A DNA stretch of 64,000 nucleotides. Origin: Hoyosella sp. YIM 151337. GTDB taxonomy: Bacteria; Actinomycetota; Actinomycetes; Mycobacteriales; Mycobacteriaceae. Below, piece by piece: positions 35,699 through 43,905 of this stretch. Below the pieces are notes generated by a model, which was not told the origin of the DNA, did not search any database, and saw only the letters and a program-made list of their open reading frames with translations. Numbering within the stretch: the stretch's first letter is position 1; each line of letters opens with the position of its first letter. Made by a program: the position numbers and the translations under genes. The stretch covers positions 1 through 64,000 of the forward strand of contig NZ_JAPEIQ010000011.1 in NCBI RefSeq assembly GCF_026041215.1, given 5' to 3'.

Positions 35699-36700
35699 TT
35701 AAGACATGGCGCTGAGCAGAAGCTTGCCGGTGACGGACCCGGACTCCAGCATCTTGTGCGCTGCGCCAGCATCACTGACGGGCAGCTCGTCATGCACCAC
35801 AGGACGTACGAGACCACTGCTGATCATCGGCCACACGTGCGCGATGACTTCGCGAATCACCTCGTCCTTCGACCCGGGGCCGGTCAATGGACGCGCACGC
35901 AGGCTAGTCGCAGCTATTCGGGCGCGCTTCATGAGCACTTTGCCGAGATTGAGTTCGGCTTTGCGCCCGCCTTGCAAACCGATGATCACAAGATGGCCGT
36001 CGGCCGCAAGCGCGTCGATGTTTCGTTCCAGATACTTAGCCCCCATGATGTCGAGAATGATATCCGCTCCGTGACGGACTGAGTTCTGGGTGAAGGATGT
36101 GATTTCCTCGACAAAGTCCTGTTCGCGATAGTTGATCAGGCACTCAGCGCCCAATTCCGCGCACACCGCGAGCTTCTCTGCGGAGCCTGCGGTCACTGCG
36201 GTGCGCAGGTTCATGGCGCGTGCTACCTGAATTGCGTGCGTGCCGATACCGCTTGCGCCGCCGTGGAGAAGAACGGTCTGTCCGCGATGCATCCCCGCTG
36301 TCATCACGAGGTTCGACCACACCGTGCAAGCGACCTCCGGCAGGCTCGCCGCGGTTCGGAGGTCCACACCCTCAGGGACGGGAAGCAACTGTGTTTGCGG
36401 CACGGCAGCGTATTCGGCGTATCCGCCACCCGCGAGCAGTGCGCACACCTCGTCGCCTGGTTTCCAGTCGTGTACGCCCTCGCCCACCTCGGCGATGACG
36501 CCGGAGCATTCCAGGCCGAGAATGTCGCTGGAGCCGGGCGGCGGCGGATAGTGGCCCTGCCTCTGGAGGATGTCGGCCCGGTTCACTGCAGTCGCAGCGA
36601 CGCGGATCAGCACCTCTCCGACATCGGGTTTAATATCGGGCACTTCGGACCATTGGAGGACTTCTGGCCCGCCTGGCTCGGAGATCGTGATTGCGCGCAT
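35699..36700 (-). CDS. NAD(P)H:quinone oxidoreductase, zinc-free MDR family
   Basis: The protein has 333 residues and is of the QOR/PIG3 type. It shows VNRADILQRQGHYPPPPGSSDILGLECSGV, AGGGYAEYAAVP, LPEVACTVWSNLV and the NADP-binding motif VLLHGGASGIGTHAIQVARAM. The zinc ligands of alcohol dehydrogenases are absent. It probably reduces quinones or enones with NADPH. The ATG start lies in an AT-rich stretch divergent from the MarR gene (131 bases between starts). Confidence 0.9.
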   Translation of the reverse strand: MRAITISEPGGPEVLQWSEVPDIKPDVGEVLIRVAATAVNRADILQRQGHYPPPPGSSDILGLECSGVIAEVGEGVHDWKPGDEVCALLAGGGYAEYAAVPQTQLLPVPEGVDLRTAASLPEVACTVWSNLVMTAGMHRGQTVLLHGGASGIGTHAIQVARAMNLRTAVTAGSAEKLAVCAELGAECLINYREQDFVEEITSFTQNSVRHGADIILDIMGAKYLERNIDALAADGHLVIIGLQGGRKAELNLGKVLMKRARIAATSLRARPLTGPGSKDEVIREVIAHVWPMISSGLVRPVVHDELPVSDAGAAHKMLESGSVTGKLLLSAMS

Positions 36701-36831
36701 ATTAACGAGATTAGCGTTTGAGGCGACCGGGATTCTTGCCCGTTTTTGTGGCAGTATTTTCCTTTGGTAACCATCGAACGTCGCTAGGCTCTGTAGTCAG
36801 CAACCCGGGAGCAAAGGGGAGACCGCACATC

Positions 36832-37311
36832 ATGATTCCCGTGCAGACCGCAAGCGTGCGGTGGTTAAACGACGAGGAACAGCAGGCGTGGCGAGCTTTC
36901 ATCGACGGCAGTCAGCGGCTTCTCGCCGTTCTCAATAGTGATCTTTCCGACGCTACCGGCCTGACGATCGCTGACTATCGGATTCTGGTGCTGTTATCAG
37001 AGGCGCCACGCAAGGCGCTGCGGATGAGCGAACTCGCGGCGGGCATTCTCGCGTCCCGTAGCAAGCTGACGCACCAGGTCAGACGGATGGAAGCGCAGGG
37101 GCTGGTAGTACGCGAGTCGTGTGAAGAAGACGGCCGCGGCGTGATTGCGAAGATCACCCCGCGCGGCCTGGACGAGCTCCGAGCTGCCGCGCCCGGACAT
37201 GTGGAGAGTGTGCGCGCGCATTTCGTCGACCTGCTTGATTCGTCTCAGTTGAAGCTAATCGCCGAGGTATTCGAAAAGATCGACGCGCACATTCAGGAAA
37301 CCACCGAGTGA
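36832..37311 (+). CDS. MarR family regulator
   Basis: The protein has 159 residues. The winged helix lies at about residues 40-110 (LTIADYRILVLLSEAPRKALRMSELA, SRSKLTHQVRRMEAQGLVVRESCEEDGRG with the wing). The ATG at 36832 follows AAAGGGGAGA. It is divergent from the quinone oxidoreductase, which makes that gene a plausible target. No clear palindrome stands out between them. Confidence 0.9.
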   Translation: MIPVQTASVRWLNDEEQQAWRAFIDGSQRLLAVLNSDLSDATGLTIADYRILVLLSEAPRKALRMSELAAGILASRSKLTHQVRRMEAQGLVVRESCEEDGRGVIAKITPRGLDELRAAAPGHVESVRAHFVDLLDSSQLKLIAEVFEKIDAHIQETTE

Positions 37312-37312
37312 C

Positions 37313-38596
37313 CTAAGCCGGTTCGAGGGCCCAGTCGCTCGTCATTTGTGTGATCAGGTCGGGAAGCCGGACGATGAGGCGGTTCGACTCAGCCTGTGGG
37401 CGGAACGATACGCCGAGATAGCGTGGTGCTTCGCTGGGCCGATCCTGAACCAGTGAGCGGAACGCGGGTACTAAGTCAAGCGCGATGTAGTCCCAGCGAG
37501 GTTCGCGGTCAGCCCAGTTGAACGCGGGCAGGGGAGTGCGCAGGGCCCAGCGCTGCCCCTCAACGGTCGCGTGCGCGGTGAGCGGCCGGAACGTGCCGAG
37601 TGGTGTGGCGCCCGGTACGTCCGGGTTGCCGCCGACCGTCGTCGCGTAGGTGAGTACTCGGCCGATGGTGCCGCGTCCGCCAGCGGTGTCGTCCCACTGG
37701 TCGGCGATGATCTGGTTTTGTTCTCGCGACGCCATCCGCACCAGCGCTTCGGCGAGCCCCTCTCGGGTTCCGCTAGCGAGCTGGAGCCACCCCTCGATGA
37801 TGTAGTCGTCGTACGCGCCAGACTGCGCGAGCTCCAGGACCCCGGCCATCCCGCGCGCAGCGTACGCCTCGTGCATCGGCACCATATCCATGAAGATGTT
37901 GCGCTGTTTGATAAGCAGCCGGTGCAGATACCAGTCGATGTCGGCCTGCGTGATGGACGGCCCGTCCGTAGCGAGAAGAACGACGTCGCGCGGCAGCTCT
38001 TCGGCGACTTCCCACGGCAGCTCCGCGATCGCGGAACCAACTGCGCTACCCAGCTCATGTATCCCCGGGACGGTGAGGAGTTGTCCGATGTCGTTCAGGT
38101 CCCAGAACCCTGCCGCAAAGGAGATGCCTGCGAGACCGGCCATTCCCGACCAGTAGAACTCGGGGTTCTCGTTGTAGAGGCGCAAGTAGTTTTCGTAGAC
38201 CTTGTCGACTGTTGCGAGGTTCGCATCGAGACCGGCGGCTGGCTCCCAGGACGCGAGGTCGATGCCTGCGTTGTCTGCCGCGACAGCTAACCAGTACTGG
38301 CGCAGCAACGTTCCGTATCGCTGGGGTGTGACGCCGGCTGCGCGGGCGCTGTCCAGGGCTGAAGCGAGGGCACGCTGGTCGAGTGGGAGGTGTGAGGCGA
38401 ATCCGCCGCTGCGTTCACCGTCGTTGTTGTCAGCCACCGCATCGAGATACTGCGCGTATGGTGCCGCTGCGGCGTGCGGGGCCGCGGCGAGCGCCGGGAT
38501 TGAACACAACAGCACACTGGCGATTGTGGCTCCGATACGTGTGCTGATGCGCATTTGCGAATAAGCGCGGCGTGAACGATGCCCGGCACACGTCAT
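37313..38596 (-). CDS. Secreted protein of unknown function
   Basis: The protein has 427 residues from an ATG with AGGGGG 9 bases upstream. A long signal peptide (about 1-50) has a twin-Arg pair at the front and likely cleaves after HAAAA. The mature part begins PYAQYLDAVADNNDG and has a Tyr/Trp-rich helical middle (QYWLAVAADNAG, YENYLRLYNENPEFYWSGMAG) and a domain with DWYLHRLLIKQRNIFMDMVPMHEAY. I recognise no catalytic motif or family. It converges with the MarR gene (2-base gap). Confidence 0.8.
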   Translation of the reverse strand: MTCAGHRSRRAYSQMRISTRIGATIASVLLCSIPALAAAPHAAAAPYAQYLDAVADNNDGERSGGFASHLPLDQRALASALDSARAAGVTPQRYGTLLRQYWLAVAADNAGIDLASWEPAAGLDANLATVDKVYENYLRLYNENPEFYWSGMAGLAGISFAAGFWDLNDIGQLLTVPGIHELGSAVGSAIAELPWEVAEELPRDVVLLATDGPSITQADIDWYLHRLLIKQRNIFMDMVPMHEAYAARGMAGVLELAQSGAYDDYIIEGWLQLASGTREGLAEALVRMASREQNQIIADQWDDTAGGRGTIGRVLTYATTVGGNPDVPGATPLGTFRPLTAHATVEGQRWALRTPLPAFNWADREPRWDYIALDLVPAFRSLVQDRPSEAPRYLGVSFRPQAESNRLIVRLPDLITQMTSDWALEPA

Positions 38597-38737
38597 CGTG
38601 CAACCCCCTGAAGTTGTGTGGTGACCGGCGTCACCATTTGGTTTGGTGACAGTCTTCACCAGAGCTGGCGCGAAAGCAAGACCCGGAATCACGTGCGGAT
38701 TCGCCGATTGGGGAGGGTTTTCGTTAGGATTCCCCGT

Positions 38738-38823
38738 GGAAGCGTGGCAGAGCGGCCGAATGCACTCGCCTTGAAAGCGAGCGTCGTTAACAGCGACCGG
38801 GGGTTCAAATCCCTCCGCTTCCG
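38738..38823 (+). tRNA. tRNA-Ser(TGA)
   Basis: This 86-base class II tRNA has the acceptor stem GGAAGCG/CGCTTCC, a long variable arm and GGTTCAAATCC in the T-arm. The anticodon loop CTTGAAA within ACTCGC/GCGAGC gives TGA, reading UCA codons. CCA is not encoded. Confidence 0.95.
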
Positions 38824-38827
38824 CTGT

Positions 38828-38860
38828 GGAAAGCCGAACCCCTGGCGGGTTCGGCTTTCC
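38828..38860 (+). terminator. Terminator of tRNA-Ser(TGA)
   Basis: GGAAAGCCGAACCC (38828-38841) pairs perfectly with GGGTTCGGCTTTCC (38847-38860) over a 5-base loop, 5 bases after the tRNA. The 14-pair stem is an intrinsic-type terminator without a long T-run. Confidence 0.85.
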
Positions 38861-38952
38861 TGTATTTGGAAGGATCGAGGCGCTGAGTGCGCCCCGATCG
38901 TTCACAATCGGTAGGTCCGGCTGGTCGGCCGGGGTTCTTAAGTGCCCTGTCC

Positions 38953-39006
38953 TTGGGAATCTGCCCTAGCCACGGCCGGGGCAAATTCCCAACGACGGGG
39001 CAGATT
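38953..39006. repeat. Overlapping alternative inverted repeats after the 5'-nucleotidase-like gene
   Basis: TTGGGAATCTGCCC (38953-38966) can pair with GGGCAAATTCCCAA (38979-38992), 13 of 14 pairs. Its inner part AATCTGCCC (38958-38966) can instead pair perfectly with GGGCAGATT (38998-39006). The two structures exclude each other. The region is just past the stop of the minus-strand 5'-nucleotidase-like gene, so at least one is probably its terminator. Confidence 0.6.
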
Positions 39007-39025
39007 CGACCGGTGGACGGAACGC

Positions 39026-40747
39026 CTACGACTCCTGCAGCGAAACCCGATCCTCACCGGGCACCTTCACCGGTGAATGCGTGCTGACGTAGTCCGTGAA
39101 CGCCTTGCTCGTCGTGGTTATCGCGGCGCGATCTGTGCCCGAGCCGAGGGCGGTGAATCCGAATCCGCCGATCGCGATGCGGTCCGTCACAGTGATCCGG
39201 TACGTCTCGTCGTCCACAACTGGAGAGTCTCCGATACGGATGTCCGTCACTCGTGCGCCCGGACCTGCGCCCGGGTTTATCGTGTAGGTCAGCTCTTGTG
39301 AGGGCTGCAGCATGATGTCGTCACCGTCGCGGAACTGCTGTTCGAGCGCCTCTTTCAGCTCCGCTCCGGTGAGCGAAAGCGTCACGAGCATTGCGGGTCG
39401 GGGTGCGCTAAAAGCGTCTCGGTACGTCACCGCTGAATCGAGGTCTCGCGGGGATGCTGAGGGCGGCAGCAACGCGGCTTGGGAGTCGCTGCTCGTAGCG
39501 GCGAACTGCGCCGCGTCGGCAAGGATCCGCCCGGCCGGTGATTCGCCCGCGGGCGTCGTACGGCTGAGTGCTGCACCGCTGATCTCACCGATCTGCCGAT
39601 CACCAACCTCGATGCTCAGTTCTTCCGCCCGCGCGATGATGTCCTGAGTTGTGTGATCCGGCTCGACATTGCGGGTAACGACCTGGTTGAAGGCGCTGGT
39701 GCGTTCGCGGAGCACTTCTCCGGTGTGGCGGTTGATCACGATGTCGGCCACTGAAACGGTCCTGCCGTTCGAAGCTGCGCGAATGAACGGCCGCTCTACG
39801 CCGCCAGGGTCCCGGACGGTGCAGTTGAAGGCGTCGGGCCCGCCCGCGGAGAAGATGACGTCCACATGGGGGCTCGCCTCGGTCGCGAGCGTGTACGCTG
39901 GGCCGTCCTCGATGCCGCACCCGTTAGGGCCGTCCGCGCTGCGTGCGGCAGCGTCACCGTACAGCAGCAGCGTAATTGCCTTCACTCCGAAGAACTCGAG
40001 GACCTCCGCGGTTTTTTCGATGGCCTCAAGTTCATCCTCTATCTGGACGGCATCGCCGGTGGCTCCGGCTTCGGAGGCGGTGGCCGCAGCGTCTCGCATC
40101 AGGACGCCAATCGCACCGACGGGCACATCATCCACGTAGTTGATGGAGAAGGGGAGGGTAATGGGCTCACCCGCCTCGTCAACCAGATTCGCGCCGAGCA
40201 GCGGGAAGTTCGCGCCGGTGAATTCGTCACCGAACTGACAGCCATGCTCGGGATGGCACCCGCCTTGCGCCTTGCGGAGTAGCTCACCGAGCCCTTCGGA
40301 GAGTTCAGGGGCACCCACGGCCGATGCCGCGATGTCCCACGAGTTCAGTACCTCGATCGTCGGCTCACCGGAAAACATGCGGTACGGGCCGTTACCGTCG
40401 TAGGCGACGTTTCCGCCTCCCGAATACAGCAAAGAACGAGGCGCCTGGCGCCGCAGTTGGTCGAGAAATGCTGCCAAGTATCCAGCGCCGCCAGCGTCCA
40501 CGCGGGAACCATCAGATTGAATGAGCGATCCGGCGTCTCCCTCAGGCGGGCGCAGGCTGTCGCCGAGATCTCCGAACGATAACAAGCGCACTTCGACATC
40601 GTCCACTTGATTGTTGCGCGGATGCAGAGCCGGTGCCGCCGCGGCAACTGGAAGTGAAGTCAGCAGCAGCGCAGCTGAGCCCGCTAACGCGGTTGCAAGG
40701 CGAAGGGACCGCGAGGAGGGTGCTGCAGAGCCACCGTGGCGGGGCAT
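39026..40747 (-). CDS. 5'-nucleotidase/metallophosphatase homologue lacking metal ligands
   Basis: The protein has 573 residues, with AGGAGGT before the ATG and a signal peptide at about 15-38. It aligns along its whole length with secreted bifunctional 5'-nucleotidases, including the C-terminal substrate domain (FIRAASNGRTVSVADIVINRHTG and ALEQQFRDGDDIMLQPSQELTYT). The metal-site motifs are altered, however. NDFHG is GDLGD, the GD(L/N)xGxS loop is SGGGNVAYDG, GNHEFD is GAPELSE, LxHxG is LLYGDA and GHTH is AGGPDA. I therefore expect no metal-dependent hydrolysis; it may bind nucleotides or have another role outside the cell. Confidence 0.88.
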   Translation of the reverse strand: MPRHGGSAAPSSRSLRLATALAGSAALLLTSLPVAAAAPALHPRNNQVDDVEVRLLSFGDLGDSLRPPEGDAGSLIQSDGSRVDAGGAGYLAAFLDQLRRQAPRSLLYSGGGNVAYDGNGPYRMFSGEPTIEVLNSWDIAASAVGAPELSEGLGELLRKAQGGCHPEHGCQFGDEFTGANFPLLGANLVDEAGEPITLPFSINYVDDVPVGAIGVLMRDAAATASEAGATGDAVQIEDELEAIEKTAEVLEFFGVKAITLLLYGDAAARSADGPNGCGIEDGPAYTLATEASPHVDVIFSAGGPDAFNCTVRDPGGVERPFIRAASNGRTVSVADIVINRHTGEVLRERTSAFNQVVTRNVEPDHTTQDIIARAEELSIEVGDRQIGEISGAALSRTTPAGESPAGRILADAAQFAATSSDSQAALLPPSASPRDLDSAVTYRDAFSAPRPAMLVTLSLTGAELKEALEQQFRDGDDIMLQPSQELTYTINPGAGPGARVTDIRIGDSPVVDDETYRITVTDRIAIGGFGFTALGSGTDRAAITTTSKAFTDYVSTHSPVKVPGEDRVSLQES

Positions 40748-40910
40748 CAGCTACCTCCTTCCTCGTTGTCACATGCTTCATCGCATGTCGCTGGGCGGGC
40801 ACAGCGTATCGACCACCACCTCTAGTGTCAGGCCAGTTGGTGCCTCGAACGTGGCGCATTGCGGTCACAGTTCTGTCACGGGTGTGGCAGTAACGAACTT
40901 TTGTGACGCA

Positions 40911-42014
40911 TCACACCGCGTTGAGGATACCTGCCGCCGAATCGCTCAATGCGAACCGGAGGAAAACATCGTTTTCGGCTGGGGTCCCGATTGTGACTCG
41001 CGCCCCCTCCCCGGCAAATGGCCGGATCAGCACACCTGCTTCGGCGCAGCGGGCTGCGAAGGCCTCTGTTGACGCCCCGAGGTCCAGCCAGACGAAATTC
41101 GCCTGCGTCTCGGGAATGCGATAACCGGCCGCGGTGAGCGCGTCGCGAACCCGCTCACGTTCCTTCACCACGGCATCGGTCCGATGAAGCAGTTCTTTCG
41201 CTGCTTCCAGGGACGCGATTGCTGCCGCCTGCGCAATGCTGTTCGCACTGAACGGGACGTACACCTTGCCCAGTGTTGTAATGACCTCTGGGTGACCGAC
41301 CGCGTAACCGACGCGAAGCCCGGCAAGTCCGTACGCCTTGGAAAAAGTGCGCAGCACCACGACATTGGACCGGCTTCGCTGAAGCTCGACACCATCCGGC
41401 AGATCACCTTCCGCGAACCCGTCCGGGCGCAGATACTCAAAGTACGCCTCGTCGAGAACGACAAGGATGTGGGACGGTACCGCGTCGAGGAAACGTTCGA
41501 GCGCTGCGCTGCCGACCGCCGTACCCGTTGGGTTGTTGGGATTGCAGACGAAGATCAGTCGAGTGTTGGGGGTGATTGCCGCGACCATCGCATCAAGGTC
41601 GTGGACGGCATCGCGGTCGAGCGCAATCTTCACCGGCGTGGCGCCCGCAACCAGGCTGACGAGTGGATACGCCTCGAAGGAACGCCACGCGAACAGCACC
41701 TCGTCCCCCGGGCCGCACGTTGCCTGCACGAGCTGCTGGCACAAGCTCACCGAGCCGCAACCCACCGAAACGTGCTCTGGACCCACCTTCAGTTCATCGG
41801 CGAGCGCTGACTTCAGCGCGAGCGCGCCGTTATCCGGGTAGCGGTTCACCTCAGCCGCCGCCCGTGTGATCGCATCAACAACGCTTGGCAGGGGCCCCGG
41901 AGAGGTTTCGTTACTGGCCAGCTTGATCGCTCCGGGCCATGATTTGCCTGGAACGTAAACCGGGATGCTCGCAAGGTCGGGCCTGGTACGTGCGGTAGGT
42001 GCGGGATCACTCAC
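40911..42014 (-). CDS. hisC: Histidinol-phosphate/aromatic aminotransferase
   Basis: This class I/II PLP enzyme of 367 residues shows LASNETSPGPLPSV, NRYPDNGALALKSALA, FVCNPNNPTGTAVG, VLDEAYFEYL and the PLP lysine in RTFSKAYGLAGLRVGYAVG. It most resembles HisC2/Pat (Rv3772), an aromatic aminotransferase in the same syntenic area of M. tuberculosis; histidinol-phosphate as substrate is the alternative. The GTG at 42014 gives the family length; TAGGCT lies 7 bases before it, hinting at a leaderless message. The frame extends upstream to 42257 without support. Confidence 0.9.
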   Translation of the reverse strand: MSDPAPTARTRPDLASIPVYVPGKSWPGAIKLASNETSPGPLPSVVDAITRAAAEVNRYPDNGALALKSALADELKVGPEHVSVGCGSVSLCQQLVQATCGPGDEVLFAWRSFEAYPLVSLVAGATPVKIALDRDAVHDLDAMVAAITPNTRLIFVCNPNNPTGTAVGSAALERFLDAVPSHILVVLDEAYFEYLRPDGFAEGDLPDGVELQRSRSNVVVLRTFSKAYGLAGLRVGYAVGHPEVITTLGKVYVPFSANSIAQAAAIASLEAAKELLHRTDAVVKERERVRDALTAAGYRIPETQANFVWLDLGASTEAFAARCAEAGVLIRPFAGEGARVTIGTPAENDVFLRFALSDSAAGILNAV

Positions 42015-42090
42015 GCCTGAAAGCCTAGCGGGTGCGCGCCTCGATGAGCAGGCACTCGCAAAGCGGACAAACCGGTGGGAGAGTAGATGT

Positions 42091-42825
42091 ATGTCGGGGA
42101 TCAGTATGGTACGAATCCGGCAGGAAACAGCGGCCCTGCCGGGCAACACGAAGAACCGAGTGCCGCTCACCGTGGCTGAGCCGGAGGGCCGGCCGCGCGG
42201 AGGCATCGTCTTACTGCATGAGAGTCGATCTTTCAGTCCCAGCCTCCGCCAGTTCATGGAGGAGTTCGCGGAAGAAGGATGGACTGTTGCGGCACCTGCC
42301 CTCGCGGACGAACAGTCCGCTTCAGATTCCGGAAATGCGTTGCTTCAGGAGTTCGACGCGGCCCGGGGCTGGTTGCTTGGTGAGGAGATATATCCAGATC
42401 GCATCGGTGTGATCGGCTTCGATAGCGCCGGAACTGTCGCCGCGCTGGCTGGAGTAGAGCGGCCGCTCGGGGCAGTTGTGAGCGTCGCCGCTCACGGGAT
42501 CACGGGGCCCGTGCGTGAGGGCGTTTCACCGCTCACTGAGGCCGTGCGCCGACTGTGCGTGCCGTGGCTCGGAATCTTCGGTGACGAGGACCCCCGCACG
42601 CCGCCGGAGGAAGTGCAGCTTCTCCGTGACGCAGCTGCGCATGCCAGTGCCGCGACTCTCATCGTCACGTACCCGGGGCTTGGTCATCGGCCTGACGAAG
42701 GCCTTCCAGCCGAGCCAGCCGGGGACGTCGATGATGTGCCGGACACTGCTGATGCCTCACCGAGTGTCGCTGCTGTAGCGGCGAAACAGCACATATTTGA
42801 ATGGTTCGATAGCAACCTGCGCTGA
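42091..42825 (+). CDS. Dienelactone-hydrolase-like protein with Asp at the nucleophile position
   Basis: This alpha/beta-hydrolase fold protein of 244 residues has the dienelactone-hydrolase layout. GGIVLLHESRSFSPSLRQFMEEFAEEGWTV opens it, then comes the nucleophile elbow VIGFDSAGT, the acid in GIFGDEDPRTPPE, and the His in YPGLGHRPDEG. Dienelactone hydrolases have Cys at the elbow (GFCxGG); here the codon is GAT (Asp) and the second Gly is lost too. Either it is an Asp-nucleophile enzyme or it is inactive. An insertion rich in Asp/Pro/Ala (about 202-222) precedes the last helix. Confidence 0.82.
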   Translation: MSGISMVRIRQETAALPGNTKNRVPLTVAEPEGRPRGGIVLLHESRSFSPSLRQFMEEFAEEGWTVAAPALADEQSASDSGNALLQEFDAARGWLLGEEIYPDRIGVIGFDSAGTVAALAGVERPLGAVVSVAAHGITGPVREGVSPLTEAVRRLCVPWLGIFGDEDPRTPPEEVQLLRDAAAHASAATLIVTYPGLGHRPDEGLPAEPAGDVDDVPDTADASPSVAAVAAKQHIFEWFDSNLR

Positions 42826-42930
42826 AGGCATTGCTTTGACACAATCGGCGAGGCCTGCCCGCCCACGTGGCGTTTTGCATAGACGGGGCAGCGTGTGTAG
42901 TCTTTTCGATGGCCCACGCAAGGGGCCCAG

Positions 42931-43019
42931 GGAGGCGTGCCAGAGCGGCCGAATGGGGCTCACTGCTAATGAGTTGTCCCCCTAAAAGGGGACCGGAGGT
43001 TCAAATCCTCTCGCCTCCG
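42931..43019 (+). tRNA. tRNA-Ser(GCT)
   Basis: This 89-base class II tRNA has the acceptor GGAGGCG/CGCCTCC and a long variable arm (GTCCCC..GGGGAC). The anticodon loop CTGCTAA between GCTCA and TGAGT gives GCT, reading AGC/AGU. It is 34 bases before tRNA-Arg and may be co-transcribed with it. Confidence 0.95.
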
Positions 43020-43053
43020 CCACCGGTCAAAGCCGGTATAACTGAATAAGCTC

Positions 43054-43126
43054 GCGCTCGTAGCTCAACGGATAGAGCATCTGACTACGGATCAGAAGGT
43101 TAGGGGTTCGAATCCTCTCGGGCGCA
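43054..43126 (+). tRNA. tRNA-Arg(ACG)
   Basis: This 73-base tRNA has the acceptor GCGCTCG/CGGGCGC, D-arm AGCTCAACGGATAGAGC, anticodon ACG in CTGACTACGGATCAG, and T-arm GGGTTCGAATCC. Its A34 is the substrate of the tRNA deaminase TadA, which is encoded at 49490-49960 in this window. Confidence 0.96.
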
Positions 43127-43142
43127 CGTCTGGTTGAGACAG

Positions 43143-43175
43143 CAACTGAACCCCCTCTAGCAGGGGGTTCAGTTG
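43143..43175 (+). terminator. Terminator of the tRNA-Ser/tRNA-Arg unit
   Basis: CAACTGAACCCCCT (43143-43156) pairs perfectly with AGGGGGTTCAGTTG (43162-43175) over a 5-base loop and is followed by TTT. It lies 16 bases after tRNA-Arg. Confidence 0.88.
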
Positions 43176-43202
43176 TTTCCGCGTCTTTCGGCTGATGGGC
43201 CC

Positions 43203-43239
43203 GAATTATGGGTGGGGTGGATGTCCCACCCATAAATTC
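43203..43239. promoter_or_regulatory. Inverted repeat upstream of the LysE-type exporter
   Basis: GAATTATGGGTGGG (43203-43216) and CCCACCCATAAATTC (43225-43239) form a 14-pair inverted repeat with one bulged A and an 8-base spacer. It ends 37 bases before the exporter start, separate from the tRNA terminator, so an operator is more likely than a terminator. Confidence 0.5.
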
Positions 43240-43276
43240 CAATGCGCCGCGGTAGCGATGCAGACATACTCATCCC

Positions 43277-43894
43277 ATGACTTTCGGCCACTACGCGAGC
43301 TTGATGGCAGTGTGGGCTGTGGGGGTTGCGTCACCCGGGCCTGACGCCGTACTTGTTCTGCGTCAATCCGCGCATGGCTCGCGCCGCGCGGGTGTGGCCG
43401 CTGCCCTGGGGATCGCATCTGGCATCGCCGTATGGGTGACACTCGCGATGATTGGACTCGAGGCCGCACTCGCGAGCAATCCAGCTCTGGTGGGCGGATT
43501 ACAGGTTGCCGGGGGTCTGCTGCTCGGGTACCTCGGCGTTGCAGCGCTGAGATCCCCGGGCGGTCTCGAAACAAGCCCGTCGGCTGCGCCAGCGTTGGGC
43601 CGCCCATTCATGCTCGGGCTCGCCACCAACATCACCAACCCGAAAGCCCTGGTGTTTTTCGCAGCGGTATTCGCGACCTTGATCCCACACACCGCCACTG
43701 TTGGCGACTGGGCTACGGTTGCGGTCCTGCTGGTGCTGGCGGAGGCCGCGTGGTTCAGCGCGCTTGCCATCTTCGCGTCCTCTCGCGCGACACAGAAGTG
43801 GTTCCGCACGCGCTGGTTCGCTGTGGTGACGGGTCTGGCGTTCCTGGGACTGGGCGGCGCGGTGCTTTTTGCGGGGGTGCGCGCCTTTGGGTGA
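43277..43894 (+). CDS. LysE/RhtB family amino-acid exporter
   Basis: The protein has 205 residues and six membrane helices. VGVASPGPDAVLVLRQSAHGSRRAGVAAALGIASG is the family's N-terminal signature, and FMLGLATNITNPKALVFFAAVF is the second. It exports amino acids or homoserine-lactone-type compounds; the substrate is unknown. CATACT stands 6 bases before the ATG and no ribosome site is seen, so it may be leaderless. A strong inverted repeat is just upstream, but no regulator gene is adjacent. Confidence 0.92.
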   Translation: MTFGHYASLMAVWAVGVASPGPDAVLVLRQSAHGSRRAGVAAALGIASGIAVWVTLAMIGLEAALASNPALVGGLQVAGGLLLGYLGVAALRSPGGLETSPSAAPALGRPFMLGLATNITNPKALVFFAAVFATLIPHTATVGDWATVAVLLVLAEAAWFSALAIFASSRATQKWFRTRWFAVVTGLAFLGLGGAVLFAGVRAFG

Positions 43895-43905
43895 CATTCA
43901 GAGCG

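Noticed and set aside
38597-38905. N-terminal extension of the secreted protein gene to 38905
   Set aside because: It would run antisense through tRNA-Ser(TGA); a good ribosome site supports the ATG at 38596.
43027-43242. Minus-strand open frame over tRNA-Arg
   Set aside because: It reads antisense through the tRNA and its terminator and contains the ERIRTPNLLIRSQ-type peptide that arises from tRNA genes.
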